Numbered from the stretch's first letter, positions 1 to 11,155 are shown. The stretch: DNA of 64,000 bases from Clostridia bacterium (GCA_022799315.1 JAAWOE010000001.1:1-64000); one strand, 5' to 3'. The notes: generated by a model not told the origin, from the sequence alone. Program-made: numbers and translations.

Positions 1-9
1 GTGCTTTTA

Positions 10-123
10 TTATTTGCTCAAAATTACTACTATTGCAATAATCAAGGCAAATGCTATAATAGTCATTCCTACTAAACCGTAGAAAAGTAAGTATATTATT
101 AATAACATAGCTTGTTCTACCAT
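10..123 (-). CDS. Small hydrophobic peptide, possible holin-like type I toxin
   Basis: A 37-residue ORF on the minus strand that is almost entirely hydrophobic: a short MVEQ head, one continuous membrane segment (about residues 6-35) and a C-terminal SK. A strong site GGAGGTGG lies 8-10 bases before the ATG. A sigma-A promoter sits upstream at 210-238. The leader holds a perfect hairpin CACAGT-TTTG-ACTGTG, and further upstream a GTGCTACCAC segment could pair with the GTGGTGC at the ribosome binding site. Size, hydrophobicity and a leader that can mask the start resemble small holin-like or type I toxins of Firmicutes. No antisense antitoxin promoter was identified, so the function is a guess; an ordinary small membrane peptide is the alternative. 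Confidence 0.5.
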   Translation of the reverse strand: MVEQAMLLIIYLLFYGLVGMTIIAFALIIAIVVILSK

Positions 124-209
124 ATAGCACCACCTCCATTCTCACAGTCAAAACTGTGTATGTAAAGTGGTAGCACTCACACTGCTTATTCTCATTTTCT
201 ATGTTTATA

Positions 210-238
210 ACTATACATCATTATTAAGTAAAATACAA
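210..238 (-). promoter_or_regulatory. Sigma-A promoter of the small hydrophobic ORF
   Basis: Read on the minus strand: TTGTAT, 17 bases, TATAGT. It would start a transcript with a leader of roughly 80 bases before the ATG at 123. Confidence 0.5.
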
Positions 239-350
239 GCGAACAAAACAAATTTTTGAAAAATATATAAATATACTTTTTTATATGCCGTGTAATTATT
301 GATTTTTCAGCTTTCTTGAAAAAATCCTATAAGAACACTCCAACCATGAG

Positions 351-370
351 TGCGACTTTTACAAGTCGCA
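351..370. repeat. Short perfect hairpin
   Basis: TGCGACTT, loop TTAC, AAGTCGCA: a perfect 8-bp stem. No T-run follows, so it is not an obvious terminator. It abuts the larger inverted repeat at 369-447. Confidence 0.6.
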
Positions 371-447
371 GTGAAAAATGAATGGTGAATAGTATTTAAT
401 TAAGTGTAAAGAGCACTTATGTACTATTCACTATTCATTTTTCACTG
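369..447. repeat. 26-bp inverted repeat with an inner hairpin
   Basis: Arms 369-394 and 422-447 are inverted copies with one mismatch; the interior carries a further AAGTG/CACTT stem. The element lies in the 451-base gap before alr, where no gene was found apart from the minus-strand promoter at 210-238. It looks like a small non-coding palindromic element. Confidence 0.65.
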
Positions 448-574
448 TTTATACTATTGTAATATATATTAAGTTTTGATATAATCATGGTCAAATAAAT
501 GAAAAGAGTTAGAGTGATATAAACGATTTAATTGTAAAATATTACAATCTATTTATAAAAGAAGGTGTTTATAT

Positions 575-1636
575 ATGTATAGAAATACATATGTAGAAGT
601 TAATTTAAAAAATATTGAAAGTAATGTAAGAAGTTTGATAAATAAGTATTGTGGATACAAATACTACTTTGGGGTTGTAAAAGCAGATTGCTATGGACAT
701 AATGATGTGAAATCAATAGAAGCTATAATAAAAGGTGGTTGCAATTATCTAGCTGTTGCAACTTTAGAAGAAGCATTAGAAATAAGGAAGAGTATAAAAG
801 ATGTTCCAATTCTATGTTTGGGAATTGTTCCAGTAGAATTTATTGAGGAAGCTATAAATAATAACATTACAATTACGATAAGTAATGTTGAATATCTTGA
901 AAAGCTTGTTACAAAAGAACACAATAATTTGAAAGTTCATATTAAAATAAATACAGGAATGAATAGGCTAGGTACAAATAATAAAAAAGAATTTAATAAA
1001 ATGTATGAGATAATTAAAAATAGTAACTTGATACTAGAAGGTATTTATACTCATATTTACAATTCATCAAATAAAGAAGATACAATTAAGCAATTTAATA
1101 AATTTGAAGAAATGATAGCTGATGTCAATGTAAGTGAAATTCCAATTATACATTTATGTGCAAGTGATGCAATGATGTCGTATCCAAAATTAGCGTATGC
1201 AAATGGATGCAGATTAGGAATTGCTATGTATGGACTTATGGAAAATAAAGAAAATCCACTTTTTTCAACATTTAGTTTGCATAGTGAAGTAATACAAATA
1301 AACGAGGTAGAAAATGGCACAGTGGGTTATAATGGAAATTATAAAGTAGAAGGTAAGGAAAAAATAGCAGTAGTTCCAATTGGTTATGCTGATGGTATTA
1401 TAAGAAAAAACACAGGTAGAAATGTATATATTAATAATAAAGAATATAAAATTGTTGGAAATATATGTATGGATATGCTATTTGTTAAAATTGACAGCTC
1501 TGTAAAAGTTGGAGATAAAGTTACTATAATAAAAGATATAGGGCATATAGAAGAAATTGCAAAATATTTAGATACTATTCCATATGAAATCATTTGCTCT
1601 ATAGGTAAAAGGGTTCCAAGAGTATATAAATTATAA
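575..1636 (+). CDS. alr: Alanine racemase
   Basis: PLP enzyme interconverting L- and D-alanine for peptidoglycan precursors, in the cytoplasm. The N-terminal barrel carries the PLP lysine in VVKADCYGH (Lys36), VKINTGMNRLG follows around residue 131, and the C-terminal domain has the catalytic tyrosine in PIGYADG (Tyr271) and NICMDM. At 353 residues it is slightly shorter than typical Alr. GAAGGTG precedes the ATG. It is monocistronic, ending in a strong terminator shared with the convergent gene at 1698-2051. A VanT-type serine racemase domain is possible by family, but no VanT membrane domain or van gene is adjacent, so alanine racemase is preferred. Confidence 0.92.
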   Translation: MYRNTYVEVNLKNIESNVRSLINKYCGYKYYFGVVKADCYGHNDVKSIEAIIKGGCNYLAVATLEEALEIRKSIKDVPILCLGIVPVEFIEEAINNNITITISNVEYLEKLVTKEHNNLKVHIKINTGMNRLGTNNKKEFNKMYEIIKNSNLILEGIYTHIYNSSNKEDTIKQFNKFEEMIADVNVSEIPIIHLCASDAMMSYPKLAYANGCRLGIAMYGLMENKENPLFSTFSLHSEVIQINEVENGTVGYNGNYKVEGKEKIAVVPIGYADGIIRKNTGRNVYINNKEYKIVGNICMDMLFVKIDSSVKVGDKVTIIKDIGHIEEIAKYLDTIPYEIICSIGKRVPRVYKL

Positions 1637-1647
1637 AAATACATAAA

Positions 1648-1680
1648 AACACCACCAACTAAAATGCAGTTGGTGGTGTT
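1648..1680. terminator. Bidirectional terminator between alr and the minus-strand orphan
   Basis: Perfect 13-bp stem AACACCACCAACT / AGTTGGTGGTGTT with a 7-base loop, flanked by A- and T-rich runs on both sides, between two convergent genes. Confidence 0.85.
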
Positions 1681-1697
1681 TGTCGGAAACAAATCCG

Positions 1698-2051
1698 TCA
1701 ATAATCTTCAACATCGAAATAAATGGAAGATGTCACATATGGCTTGTCTTCAATCATATAAACCCAATGAACTTCTACATTATCACGAATTTTCGTGAAT
1801 TGATATTCAATATGGAATATACTGTAGATATTTTTTGGATTATAATAATCAAACGCACGAACAATTGGAATTTTCGTTGATACGACATAACATCCATTTA
1901 CTACGAGCCAAATATTGTATATCCAACCAGTTTCCAATATAGGTATTGAAAAACCAGTTGTATCACTAATTCCTGTTGAAGAAGATGTCATTGGTCTGAC
2001 AAAATTTAATTTCCGAGTGTAAAGGTCTCTGAAAAATAAATAATTATTCAT
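1698..2051 (-). CDS. Hypothetical protein (117 aa), autonomous cassette
   Basis: Not recognised. The start was placed at MNNYLFFRDL because AAGGAGGGG lies 6 bases before that ATG; the longer reading upstream has no such site. The protein is rich in aromatic and beta-branched residues (WIYNIWLVVNG, VEVHWVYMIEDKPYVTSSIYFDV) with no signal peptide or membrane segment, suggesting a small beta-rich soluble domain. It has its own promoter (2098-2125). Its leader has a CTTGTAA/TTACAAG stem directly next to the ribosome binding site. It shares a terminator with alr. It reads as a single-gene insert between operons. Confidence 0.6.
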   Translation of the reverse strand: MNNYLFFRDLYTRKLNFVRPMTSSSTGISDTTGFSIPILETGWIYNIWLVVNGCYVVSTKIPIVRAFDYYNPKNIYSIFHIEYQFTKIRDNVEVHWVYMIEDKPYVTSSIYFDVEDY

Positions 2052-2097
2052 ACAAACCCCTCCTTGTAATTTACGACTTACAAGTAAAACTAATACT

Positions 2098-2125
2098 ATT
2101 ATATATACTAAAGTATATTTGCCAA
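2098..2125 (-). promoter_or_regulatory. Sigma-A promoter of the 1698-2051 gene
   Basis: On the minus strand TTGGCA, 16 bases, TATAAT. The spacer contains the palindrome ATATACT-TT-AGTATAT, which could be an operator. Confidence 0.55.
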
Positions 2126-2201
2126 CAAAATACAGCAAAATTTTACAAGATTTTACAAATTACATATTTATAAAAAATATGAATAAAAATCAAAATTTGT
2201 A

Positions 2202-2230
2202 TTGCATTTATTTATAAAATATAGTAATAT
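2202..2230 (+). promoter_or_regulatory. Promoter of the uraA-upp leader
   Basis: TTGCAT, 17 bases, TAATAT. The predicted start near 2237 lies just upstream of the leader ORF at 2250. Confidence 0.5.
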
Positions 2231-2249
2231 TTTTTAGGGTGTAAGAAAA

Positions 2250-2369
2250 ATGAGAAATTTTGTAGAAAAAACACAATTTATCATTACATTAAATAGCAAA
2301 GCAAATTTGCTAGTTTTTGTGTTTGCTACAATTATTTCTATTATATATGGTATAAATTTAGGTCACTAA
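2250..2369 (+). CDS. Leader peptide (39 aa) of the uracil salvage operon
   Basis: Short ORF starting MRNFVEKTQF and ending YGINLGH, with a weak GGGTG site before the ATG. Its second half is U-rich in the RNA (many TTT, ATT and TTG codons). Its TAA stop (2367-2369) lies inside the 5' arm of the terminator at 2362-2390, so a ribosome near the stop would prevent the hairpin from forming. This layout matches coupled transcription-translation attenuation as known for E. coli pyrBI. No PyrR-binding loop was recognised. Whether it is translated is inference. Confidence 0.45.
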   Translation: MRNFVEKTQFIITLNSKANLLVFVFATIISIIYGINLGH

Positions 2370-2390
2370 AATTGTTTTTAGTGGCTTTTT
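2362..2390 (+). terminator. Attenuator-type terminator before uraA
   Basis: Stem GTCACTAAAA / TTTTAGTGGC (one G-U pair), loop TTGT, then five Ts. It sits between promoter and uraA, so read-through controls the operon. The left arm contains the leader-peptide stop codon. Confidence 0.65.
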
Positions 2391-2433
2391 ATATATTTTA
2401 CACACCAAAAGAAAATATTAGGAGGAACGTTTT

Positions 2434-3774
2434 ATGGAAAAAAGTAAAATGGTTTTAGACGTAAACGAAAAGCCAACACTTGCAAAATGGATTATTTTAG
2501 CAATCCAGCACGTATTTGCAATGTTTGGTGCAACAATTTTAGTACCTATTTTAGTAAATGCAGGAGCTGGAGAAACAGTACTTACAATACCAGTAGCATT
2601 AGTAACATCAGGAATAGGAACATTAATTTATATTTTATGTACAAGAGGAAAATCACCAGTATATTTAGGAAGCTCTTTTGCATTTATTGCGCCACTAGCA
2701 GCAGCTTACCTAAAAGGTGGACTAAGTGGAGCTATGACAGGAGTTATGGTAGTAGGTCTTATTTATGTAGTATTTGCTACAATTATAAGATTTACAGGAA
2801 AAGGCTGGCTTGATAAATTATTACCACCAGTTGTAATTGGACCAATGATTATGATTATAGGTTTAGGACTTGCACCATCTGCAATTTCACAAGTAGGACT
2901 TGTAAGTGGGGCAGAAGTTGAATGGAAAGCAATATTTGTTGCAGTTGTTACATTCTTAGTAACAGCAATTGTAGCAGTAAGAGGAAAAGGATTCTTAAAA
3001 ATTATTCCTTTCTTAGTAGGAATAGTAACAGGATACATTGCTGCAGTATGTGTAGGATTAGTTGATTTTACACCAGTAGCAGAAGCAGCATTCTTTAGTA
3101 TACCTCAATTTGCTGTACCATTTGTAAGCTATGTACCAAATTTCTCTGCAATTCTTACAATTGCACCAATTGCATTAGTAACAATGGCAGAACATATTGG
3201 AGATCATACATCACTATCTAACATTATAGGAAAAGATTTATTAAAAGAACCAGGGTTAGAAAGAACTTTATTAGGAGACGGTGTTGCAACATTTATAGCA
3301 GGTATACTTGGTGGACCTGCAAATACAACATATGGTGAAAACACATCTGTTGTAGGAATGACTAAAATTGCATCTGTATGGGTAATTGGACTTGCTGCTA
3401 TATTTGCAATTTGTTTAGGATTCCTAGGAAAATTCACAGCATTAGTTTCAACAATACCAAATCCAGTACTTGGAGGAGTAAGCTTACTTCTTTATGGATT
3501 TATAGCTGTTAATGGATTAAAAGTATTAATCCAAAACCAAGTAGATTTTGGAAAAACAAAAAATGTTGTTGTAGCATCTGCAATGCTTGTACTTGGACTT
3601 GGAGGAGCAGCTATTTCTATAATTAGTGGAGATGTATCTGTTACAATTTCAGGAATGAGCTTAGCAGCAATTGTTGGAATTTTAATTAATCTATTCTTAC
3701 CAGAAGAAAAAGAAGAAACTATAGAAACACCTAAAAAAGAGAAAAAAGAAGAAAAAGTAGAAGCAAACATTTAG
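2434..3774 (+). CDS. uraA: Uracil permease (NCS2 family)
   Basis: Membrane symporter taking up uracil, which Upp (next gene) converts to UMP. It is 446 residues with about 14 membrane-spanning or re-entrant segments. NCS2 signatures seen: [28 protein letters not shown], the substrate-site region [12 protein letters not shown] with the conserved acidic residue, and [12 protein letters not shown]. The C-terminus is a charged Lys/Glu tail, common in this family. AGGAGG precedes the ATG. The adjacent upp gene makes uracil the most likely substrate; xanthine permeases are related but less similar in these motifs. Confidence 0.92.
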   Translation: MEKSKMVLDVNEKPTLAKWIILAIQHVFAMFGATILVPILVNAGAGETVLTIPVALVTSGIGTLIYILCTRGKSPVYLGSSFAFIAPLAAAYLKGGLSGAMTGVMVVGLIYVVFATIIRFTGKGWLDKLLPPVVIGPMIMIIGLGLAPSAISQVGLVSGAEVEWKAIFVAVVTFLVTAIVAVRGKGFLKIIPFLVGIVTGYIAAVCVGLVDFTPVAEAAFFSIPQFAVPFVSYVPNFSAILTIAPIALVTMAEHIGDHTSLSNIIGKDLLKEPGLERTLLGDGVATFIAGILGGPANTTYGENTSVVGMTKIASVWVIGLAAIFAICLGFLGKFTALVSTIPNPVLGGVSLLLYGFIAVNGLKVLIQNQVDFGKTKNVVVASAMLVLGLGGAAISIISGDVSVTISGMSLAAIVGILINLFLPEEKEETIETPKKEKKEEKVEANI

Positions 3775-3783
3775 AAAAATGTA

Positions 3784-3806
3784 GGGGCAGGCTTTATGTC
3801 TGCCCA
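3784..3806. repeat. GTAGGGGC-type palindrome between uraA and upp
   Basis: GGGCAG (3785-3790) pairs with CTGCCC (3800-3805), preceded by GTAG. It belongs to the GTAGGG(G)C family also seen at 6008, 11119, 49440, 59943 and 60021. Confidence 0.6.
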
Positions 3807-3827
3807 AATTTTGAGGAGGAGTACAGT

Positions 3828-4454
3828 ATGAAGGCAATAGAAGTAAATCATCCATTAATACAACATAAAGTATCAATTTTAAGAGATAAAAAAACAGGAA
3901 CAAAAGAATTTAGAGAACTTGCTGAAGAAATAGCAATGTTATTATGCTATGAAGCAATGAGAGATATAGAAACAGAAGACGTAGAAGTAGAAACACCTAT
4001 GGGAAAAACTATGGCAAAAAGAGTAAATGAAGATAAATTTACATTTGTTCCAATATTAAGAGCAGGACTTGGAATGTCTAATGGTATAACAAAAATTATT
4101 CCAAATGCAAAGATTGGAGTTATAGGATTATATCGTAATGAAGAAACATTAGAACCTGTTAGATACTATTATAAAGTTCCAAAAGATATTAAAGATAGAG
4201 AAGTAATACTTGTAGATCCAATGCTTGCAACAGGAGGATCTGCAGTAGATGCAATTAAAATGATGAAAGAAGATGGAGTTACAAAAATTAAATTCTTATG
4301 TTTAATTGCGGCACCAGAAGGTATAAAAAGAGTAGAAGAAGAATATCCTGATGTACAAATATATTGTGCAAGTATAGATGACCACTTAAATGAAATTGGT
4401 TATATTGTACCAGGACTTGGAGATGCAGGAGATAGAATATTTGGAATAAAATAA
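3828..4454 (+). CDS. upp: Uracil phosphoribosyltransferase
   Basis: Cytoplasmic salvage enzyme making UMP from uracil and PRPP. Full length at 208 residues. The PRPP-binding loop [15 protein letters not shown] spans about residues 125-139, PILRAGLGM lies near 75-83, and the C-terminal uracil-site segment [12 protein letters not shown] is present. GAGGAGG precedes the ATG. It follows uraA by 53 bases containing a palindrome, so the two form one operon ending in a perfect 17-bp terminator that overlaps the stop codon. Confidence 0.96.
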   Translation: MKAIEVNHPLIQHKVSILRDKKTGTKEFRELAEEIAMLLCYEAMRDIETEDVEVETPMGKTMAKRVNEDKFTFVPILRAGLGMSNGITKIIPNAKIGVIGLYRNEETLEPVRYYYKVPKDIKDREVILVDPMLATGGSAVDAIKMMKEDGVTKIKFLCLIAAPEGIKRVEEEYPDVQIYCASIDDHLNEIGYIVPGLGDAGDRIFGIK

Positions 4455-4490
4455 ACTTAAAAAGAGTAGCCAGGCTACTCTTTTTAAGTT
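4454..4490 (+). terminator. Terminator of uraA-upp
   Basis: Perfect 17-bp stem (arms 4454-4470 and 4474-4490) with a CAG loop and an internal TTTTT on the 3' arm. Confidence 0.9.
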
Positions 4491-4518
4491 ATAGGAAAGT
4501 AGGTTGTTTTACATTAAA

Positions 4519-4554
4519 TGTTGTAGAGTCGACGTCCACGTCGATCCACAACAT
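4519..4554. repeat. GTCGAC-type palindrome
   Basis: TGTTGT...GAGTCGACGT-CC-ACGTCGATCC...ACAACA folds back on itself with small bulges. The core GAGTCGAC/GTCGATCC recurs at 16281-16302, 60062-60081 and 60112-60131. Confidence 0.65.
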
Positions 4555-4582
4555 CAAAAAATACATTTGTTTTTATTAAAAC

Positions 4583-4610
4583 TTGAAAAAACATGTAAAT
4601 ATGATATAAT
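4583..4610 (+). promoter_or_regulatory. Promoter of the 4652-4810 gene, ATGTAAA spacer type
   Basis: TTGAAA, 16 bases, TATAAT. The spacer contains ATGTAAA 5 bases before the -10, like the TATGTAAA boxes at 22127, 24159, 43733 and 52657. Confidence 0.6.
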
Positions 4611-4651
4611 GAAAAAGTAATGGGCAACCATTGTTGTAGAAAGGAAACAGC

Positions 4652-4810
4652 ATGAAGAAACGGACGAAGATATTCCTTATATGTTGCGTAATTTTAGCAA
4701 TAGTACTCTTTGGCTTAGGATGTTATTTGAAAAAACTTACTTTTGTTACGACAGCTGAAGCAATCCTTGCAGGATGTATAATTGGTGCGATTAGTAAGCG
4801 CCTTGACTGA
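4652..4810 (+). CDS. Small membrane protein (52 aa)
   Basis: Not recognised. MKKRTK followed by a hydrophobic segment (residues 7-25), a short KK-containing hinge and a second hydrophobic stretch (about 32-47), ending SKRLD: likely one or two membrane helices with a positive N-terminus inside. AAAGGA lies about 7 bases before the ATG. It has its own promoter and terminator. Codons such as CGG, ACG, CTC and CGC contrast with the AT-rich neighbours. It looks like an autonomous single-gene cassette between upp and hrcA. Confidence 0.6.
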   Translation: MKKRTKIFLICCVILAIVLFGLGCYLKKLTFVTTAEAILAGCIIGAISKRLD

Positions 4811-4821
4811 GAAGCCAAGAA

Positions 4822-4860
4822 AGAAGCGAAAAAGAGATGGAAACATCTCTTTTTGCTTCT
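4822..4860 (+). terminator. Terminator of the 4652-4810 gene
   Basis: Arms 4822-4839 and 4844-4860 (AGAAGC...GAGATG / CATCTC...GCTTCT) with one bulge, a GAAA loop and a TTTTT run in the 3' arm. Confidence 0.8.
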
Positions 4861-4883
4861 TCACAAAAAAATCACAAATATTT

Positions 4884-4910
4884 TTAGCAATTGGGGTTGA
4901 CAATTGCTAA
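4884..4910 (+). promoter_or_regulatory. CIRCE-like operator 1
   Basis: TTAGCAATT-N9-AATTGCTAA, a perfect 9-bp inverted repeat with the 9-base spacing of CIRCE (TTAGCACTC-N9-GAGTGCTAA). It overlaps the -35 hexamer TTGACA of hrcA, so HrcA binding would block RNA polymerase. Confidence 0.6.
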
Positions 4911-4925
4911 TTTTGGTTATAATAT
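4897..4925 (+). promoter_or_regulatory. hrcA operon promoter
   Basis: TTGACA (4897-4902), 17 bases, TAATAT (4920-4925); a TATAAT overlaps two bases upstream. It lies between the two CIRCE-like elements. Confidence 0.65.
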
Positions 4926-4936
4926 ATACAAAGAAA

Positions 4937-4963
4937 TTAGCAATCGAAACTTTTAAGTGCTAA
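4937..4963 (+). promoter_or_regulatory. CIRCE operator 2
   Basis: TTAGCAATC-N9-AAGTGCTAA, close to the CIRCE consensus and in the usual place just before the hrcA ribosome binding site. Confidence 0.85.
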
Positions 4964-4978
4964 AAAGAGGTGATAAAT

Positions 4979-5989
4979 GTGCTAGATAAACGTAAAAAGG
5001 AAATTTTACAAGCAGTTATAGATGAATATATTAATACTGCAGAACCAGTTAGCTCAGCAACACTTGTAAAAAAATATGGTTTAAATTATAGTAGTGCAAC
5101 TGTTAGAAATGAACTTGCAGAACTAGAAGATATTGGCTATTTAGATAAACCACACACCTCAGCTGGACGTGTACCATCTGAAAAAGGATATAGGTTCTAT
5201 GTAGATGAACTAGTAAATGATGAAGATATATCATTAGAAGAAATTAAGTACATTCAAAACAAATTATCAACTAAAGTAAATGAAATTGAAGACTTAACCA
5301 AAATTGCAACATCAACCTTATCTGAAATTACACACTATACAACAGTCGCGATTGGTCCAAAATCAGATATGCAAATAATAGAAGAAATAAAATTTGTATT
5401 GCTTGGTTCTAGAATGCTAATGGTAGTTATTGTAACAGATAGTGGGCTTGTTAAAGAAACGATTATCAAATATGATGAAGATATTAATTTAAGTCAAGTA
5501 GAAACACTAAATAATCTATTTAATAGTAAATTAAAAGGAAAACCACTTAGTAAAATAGATAAACCAATGGAAGAATATATTTTATCTGAAATTACTTATA
5601 GTGTAGATGTAATTAAGCCAATAATAGAACAAATTAATAAAGTAATAGAAGAAGAAAACAAACTATATTTAGAAGGAACAAACAAGTCATTTGACTTACC
5701 AGAATTTAAAAGCTTAGAAATAGCTAAAAATTTTGTTAATATTCTAGATGAAAAAGAACTAATGCTAGATATGCTAAATTCAGGAATTGCAAAAGACATT
5801 AATGTATATATTGGAGACGAAAATGATAATGAACAATTAAAAGATTTTAGTATTGTAACCTTTAAACATTCAGTTGGTGACAAAGACCTAGGAACAATTG
5901 GAATTATAGGACCAAAGAGAATGGATTATTCTAAGGTAATTTCTGTTATGAAATATATTAGTAAAAAAATGAAAGAAAAAGATTTATGA
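4979..5989 (+). CDS. hrcA: Heat-inducible transcription repressor HrcA
   Basis: Repressor of the chaperone operon; it binds CIRCE and is inactivated when GroEL is occupied by unfolded proteins. The GTG at 4979 was chosen: AGAGGTG lies 6 bases upstream and the protein then begins MLDKRKKEILQ as in typical HrcA. A GTG nine bases upstream overlaps that site. The winged-helix part includes SSATVRNELAELEDIGYLDKPHTSAGR (written here in part; about residues 40-65), followed by the GAF-like domain with GPKSDMQ. Total 336 residues, normal for the family. First gene of hrcA-grpE-dnaK-dnaJ. Confidence 0.95.
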   Translation: MLDKRKKEILQAVIDEYINTAEPVSSATLVKKYGLNYSSATVRNELAELEDIGYLDKPHTSAGRVPSEKGYRFYVDELVNDEDISLEEIKYIQNKLSTKVNEIEDLTKIATSTLSEITHYTTVAIGPKSDMQIIEEIKFVLLGSRMLMVVIVTDSGLVKETIIKYDEDINLSQVETLNNLFNSKLKGKPLSKIDKPMEEYILSEITYSVDVIKPIIEQINKVIEEENKLYLEGTNKSFDLPEFKSLEIAKNFVNILDEKELMLDMLNSGIAKDINVYIGDENDNEQLKDFSIVTFKHSVGDKDLGTIGIIGPKRMDYSKVISVMKYISKKMKEKDL

Positions 5990-6007
5990 TTGTAAGGAGA
6001 ATGTAGT

Positions 6008-6029
6008 GTAGGGGCGATTTTAATCGCCC
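6008..6029. repeat. GTAGGGGC-type palindrome between hrcA and grpE
   Basis: GTAGGGGCGATT-TT-AATCGCCC. The same 22 bases occur in reverse orientation at 60021-60042, so this is a dispersed repeat. Confidence 0.75.
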
Positions 6030-6066
6030 GTTCTACGAAGAAATAACTAAATATAAGGAGGATAAA

Positions 6067-6550
6067 ATGGAAGAAAATAAAGAGGAAGTTATAGAAAAAG
6101 AAGAAGTGGTAGAAGTACAAGAAGATACTACAAAACAAGAATTAGAGGAAATGACAGATCGTTATAAAAGATTAATGGCAGAATTTGATAACTTCAAAAA
6201 AAGAAGTTCAAAAGAAAGAGAATCACTTTATAATTCTTTAATGTCAGATATTATAACATCTATTTTACCAGTAGTTGATAATTTAGAAAAAGCAGCAGCT
6301 GCTCCAACAGAAGACGAAAACTATAAACAAGGAGTAGAAATGGTACATAAACAACTAATAGATACATTATCAGGTTTAGGTGTTGAAGAAATAAAAACAG
6401 TAGGAGAAACCTTTAACCCAGAGTACCATGAAGCAGTGAGTAGTGTTGAAGATGAAACTTTAGGCGAAAAAGAAATAAAAGAAGAATTTAGAAAGGGCTA
6501 TAAGATAAAAGAAAAGGTAATACGCCACTCTATGGTTGTAGTAGCTAACT

Positions 6551-6552
<2 letters not shown>
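6067..6552 (+). CDS. grpE: GrpE nucleotide exchange factor
   Basis: Releases ADP from DnaK. The N-terminus (about residues 1-30) is highly acidic and Glu-rich, followed by the long dimeric coiled coil beginning LEEMTDRYKRLMAEFDNFKK, then the C-terminal beta domain with GVEEIKTVGETFNPEYHEAV and the closing RHSMVVVAN. Length 161, normal for a short GrpE. AAGGAGG precedes the ATG. Second gene of the heat-shock operon; its stop codon abuts the 124-bp repeat at 6551. Confidence 0.95.
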
Positions 6553-8625
<2,073 letters not shown>

Positions 8626-8628
8626 TAT

Positions 8629-8728
8629 AGAAGTTAGAAGTTAGAAGTTGGATGTTGGATATTTGAGAAGATTCTTCAAAGAAATTTCTTAAAATCAAAC
8701 TTCCAACTTCCAACATCAAACTTCCAAT
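8629..8728. repeat. GAAGTT-rich palindromic repeat between dnaK and dnaJ
   Basis: Short tandem units of AGAAGTT followed by GGATGTTGGA, then a centre GAGAAGATTCTTC and inverted counterparts of TCAAACTTCCAACTTCC type. The two arms (about 8630-8667 and 8692-8728) are imperfect inverted copies. It ends just before the dnaJ ribosome binding site. Confidence 0.65.
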
Positions 8729-8741
8729 TTGGAGGAACAAG

Positions 8742-9896
8742 ATGGCTGAACAAAAAAGAGATTATTATGAAGTATTAGGTGTTGATAAAAATGCAAGTGA
8801 TGATGAGCTAAAAAAGGCATACCGTAAGCTTGCTAAAAAATATCACCCAGATGCTAATCCGGATAATAAAAAAGAAGCAGAAGCAAAGTTTAAGGAAGTA
8901 AATGAAGCCTATGAGACGTTATCTGATGCACAGAAAAGAAGAATGTATGACCAATTTGGACCAGATGGACCACAAGGCTTCGGTGGTGGTGGACCAGGTG
9001 GAGGTTACTACTCATATTCTACTTCTGGTTTTGATGGCTTTGACATGGGAGACTTAGGCGATATCTTCTCATCTTTCTTTGGTGGAGGTTTCAGCGGTAG
9101 AAGTTCAGGAAGAACTAACAATGGACCGATAAAAGGTGCAGACTTAAGATATAATATGGAAATTAGCTTTGAAGAAGCTTTCTTAGGAGTAGAAAAAGAA
9201 ATTAGCATTAGCCGTGAAGATACATGTGATATTTGCCATGGAAGTGGTGCAAAACCAGGAAGCAAAGTAGATACTTGTACAATGTGCCATGGAACAGGTC
9301 AAATAAAACAAGTGCAAACTACAATATTAGGACAAATGCAAACTACAAGAACTTGTCCTACATGTCATGGAGAAGGTAAAGTAATTCATGAAACTTGTGA
9401 AGCTTGCCGTGGAAAAGGAACTGTAAAAAAACAAGCAAGAATAAAAGTAAAAATTCCAGCAGGAATTGACGAGAATCAAACAGTTGTCTTAAGAGGAGAA
9501 GGAGCACCAGGACAAAAAGGCGGAGCTAAAGGTGATTTATATATTACAGTACATATTAAAAGACATAGCATTTTTACAAGACAAGATTATAATGTTCTTT
9601 GTGATATACCAATTACTTTTACACAAGCAACATTAGGTGCTGAACTTGAAATTCCTATGGTAGATGGTTCTAAAGAAAAATTCAAAATTCCAGAAGGAAC
9701 ACAAACTGGAACAAGATTTAGAATCAAAGGAAAAGGTTTTAAAGCAGTAAACAGAAGCTATGAAGGAGATTTAATTTTTACAGTAGAGGTACAAACTCCA
9801 AAACGCTTATCAAAAGAACAAAGAGATTTACTAATGCAACTTGCAAAAACAATGAACGAACAACCACCTGTAAAAAAGAGAGGAATATTTGGATAA
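8742..9896 (+). CDS. dnaJ: Co-chaperone DnaJ (Hsp40)
   Basis: Stimulates DnaK ATPase and delivers substrates. J domain about 5-70 with the HPD motif in KYHPDANP, then a Gly/Phe-rich region, the zinc domain with four CxxCxGxG-type motifs ([32 protein letters not shown]) and two C-terminal beta domains. 384 residues, full-length type I DnaJ. GGAGGA precedes the ATG. Last gene of hrcA-grpE-dnaK-dnaJ, followed by a terminator. Confidence 0.97.
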   Translation: MAEQKRDYYEVLGVDKNASDDELKKAYRKLAKKYHPDANPDNKKEAEAKFKEVNEAYETLSDAQKRRMYDQFGPDGPQGFGGGGPGGGYYSYSTSGFDGFDMGDLGDIFSSFFGGGFSGRSSGRTNNGPIKGADLRYNMEISFEEAFLGVEKEISISREDTCDICHGSGAKPGSKVDTCTMCHGTGQIKQVQTTILGQMQTTRTCPTCHGEGKVIHETCEACRGKGTVKKQARIKVKIPAGIDENQTVVLRGEGAPGQKGGAKGDLYITVHIKRHSIFTRQDYNVLCDIPITFTQATLGAELEIPMVDGSKEKFKIPEGTQTGTRFRIKGKGFKAVNRSYEGDLIFTVEVQTPKRLSKEQRDLLMQLAKTMNEQPPVKKRGIFG

Positions 9897-9902
9897 AAGT
9901 TT

Positions 9903-9932
9903 AAAAGAATACTTGCAAAGTATTCTTTTTTG
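9903..9932 (+). terminator. Terminator of the dnaK operon
   Basis: AAAAGAATACTT, loop GCA, AAGTATTCTTTT plus further Ts: a 12-bp perfect stem ending in a T-run. Confidence 0.85.
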
Positions 9933-10076
9933 ATATAGAATTAAAACGTTCAGAAATGGGCAAAATAATAAAAAAGAAGTGAAGAGGTACTAGAAGTAAA
10001 AAGTCAGAAAATAAGATAATTATTTTAAAGTAATTACTTATCAATAAACTTATAGCTTTAAAACCTAAAACTTTAA

Positions 10077-11099
<1,023 letters not shown>

Positions 11100-11118
11100 T
11101 ACCATACAATTTACATTG

Positions 11119-11155
11119 TAGGGTTTGTAAGGGCAGGCCCAAAGGGTCTGCTCTT
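11119..11155. repeat. GTAGGG-type palindrome after gap
   Basis: AAGGGCAGGCCC / GGGTCTGCTCTT pairs around AAA if G-U pairs are allowed, preceded by GTAGGGTTT. It is a degenerate member of the GTAGGG(G)C family and may act as a weak hairpin behind gap. Confidence 0.5.

Noticed and set aside
575-1636. Vancomycin-resistance cluster (racemase here, VanW at 27465)
   Set aside because: The genes are 26 kb apart, no ligase or VanX-type gene is present, and both families are common in wall metabolism.
4970-4978. Upstream GTG start for hrcA
   Set aside because: This codon lies inside the AGAGGTG ribosome binding site; the GTG at 4979 fits HrcA better.
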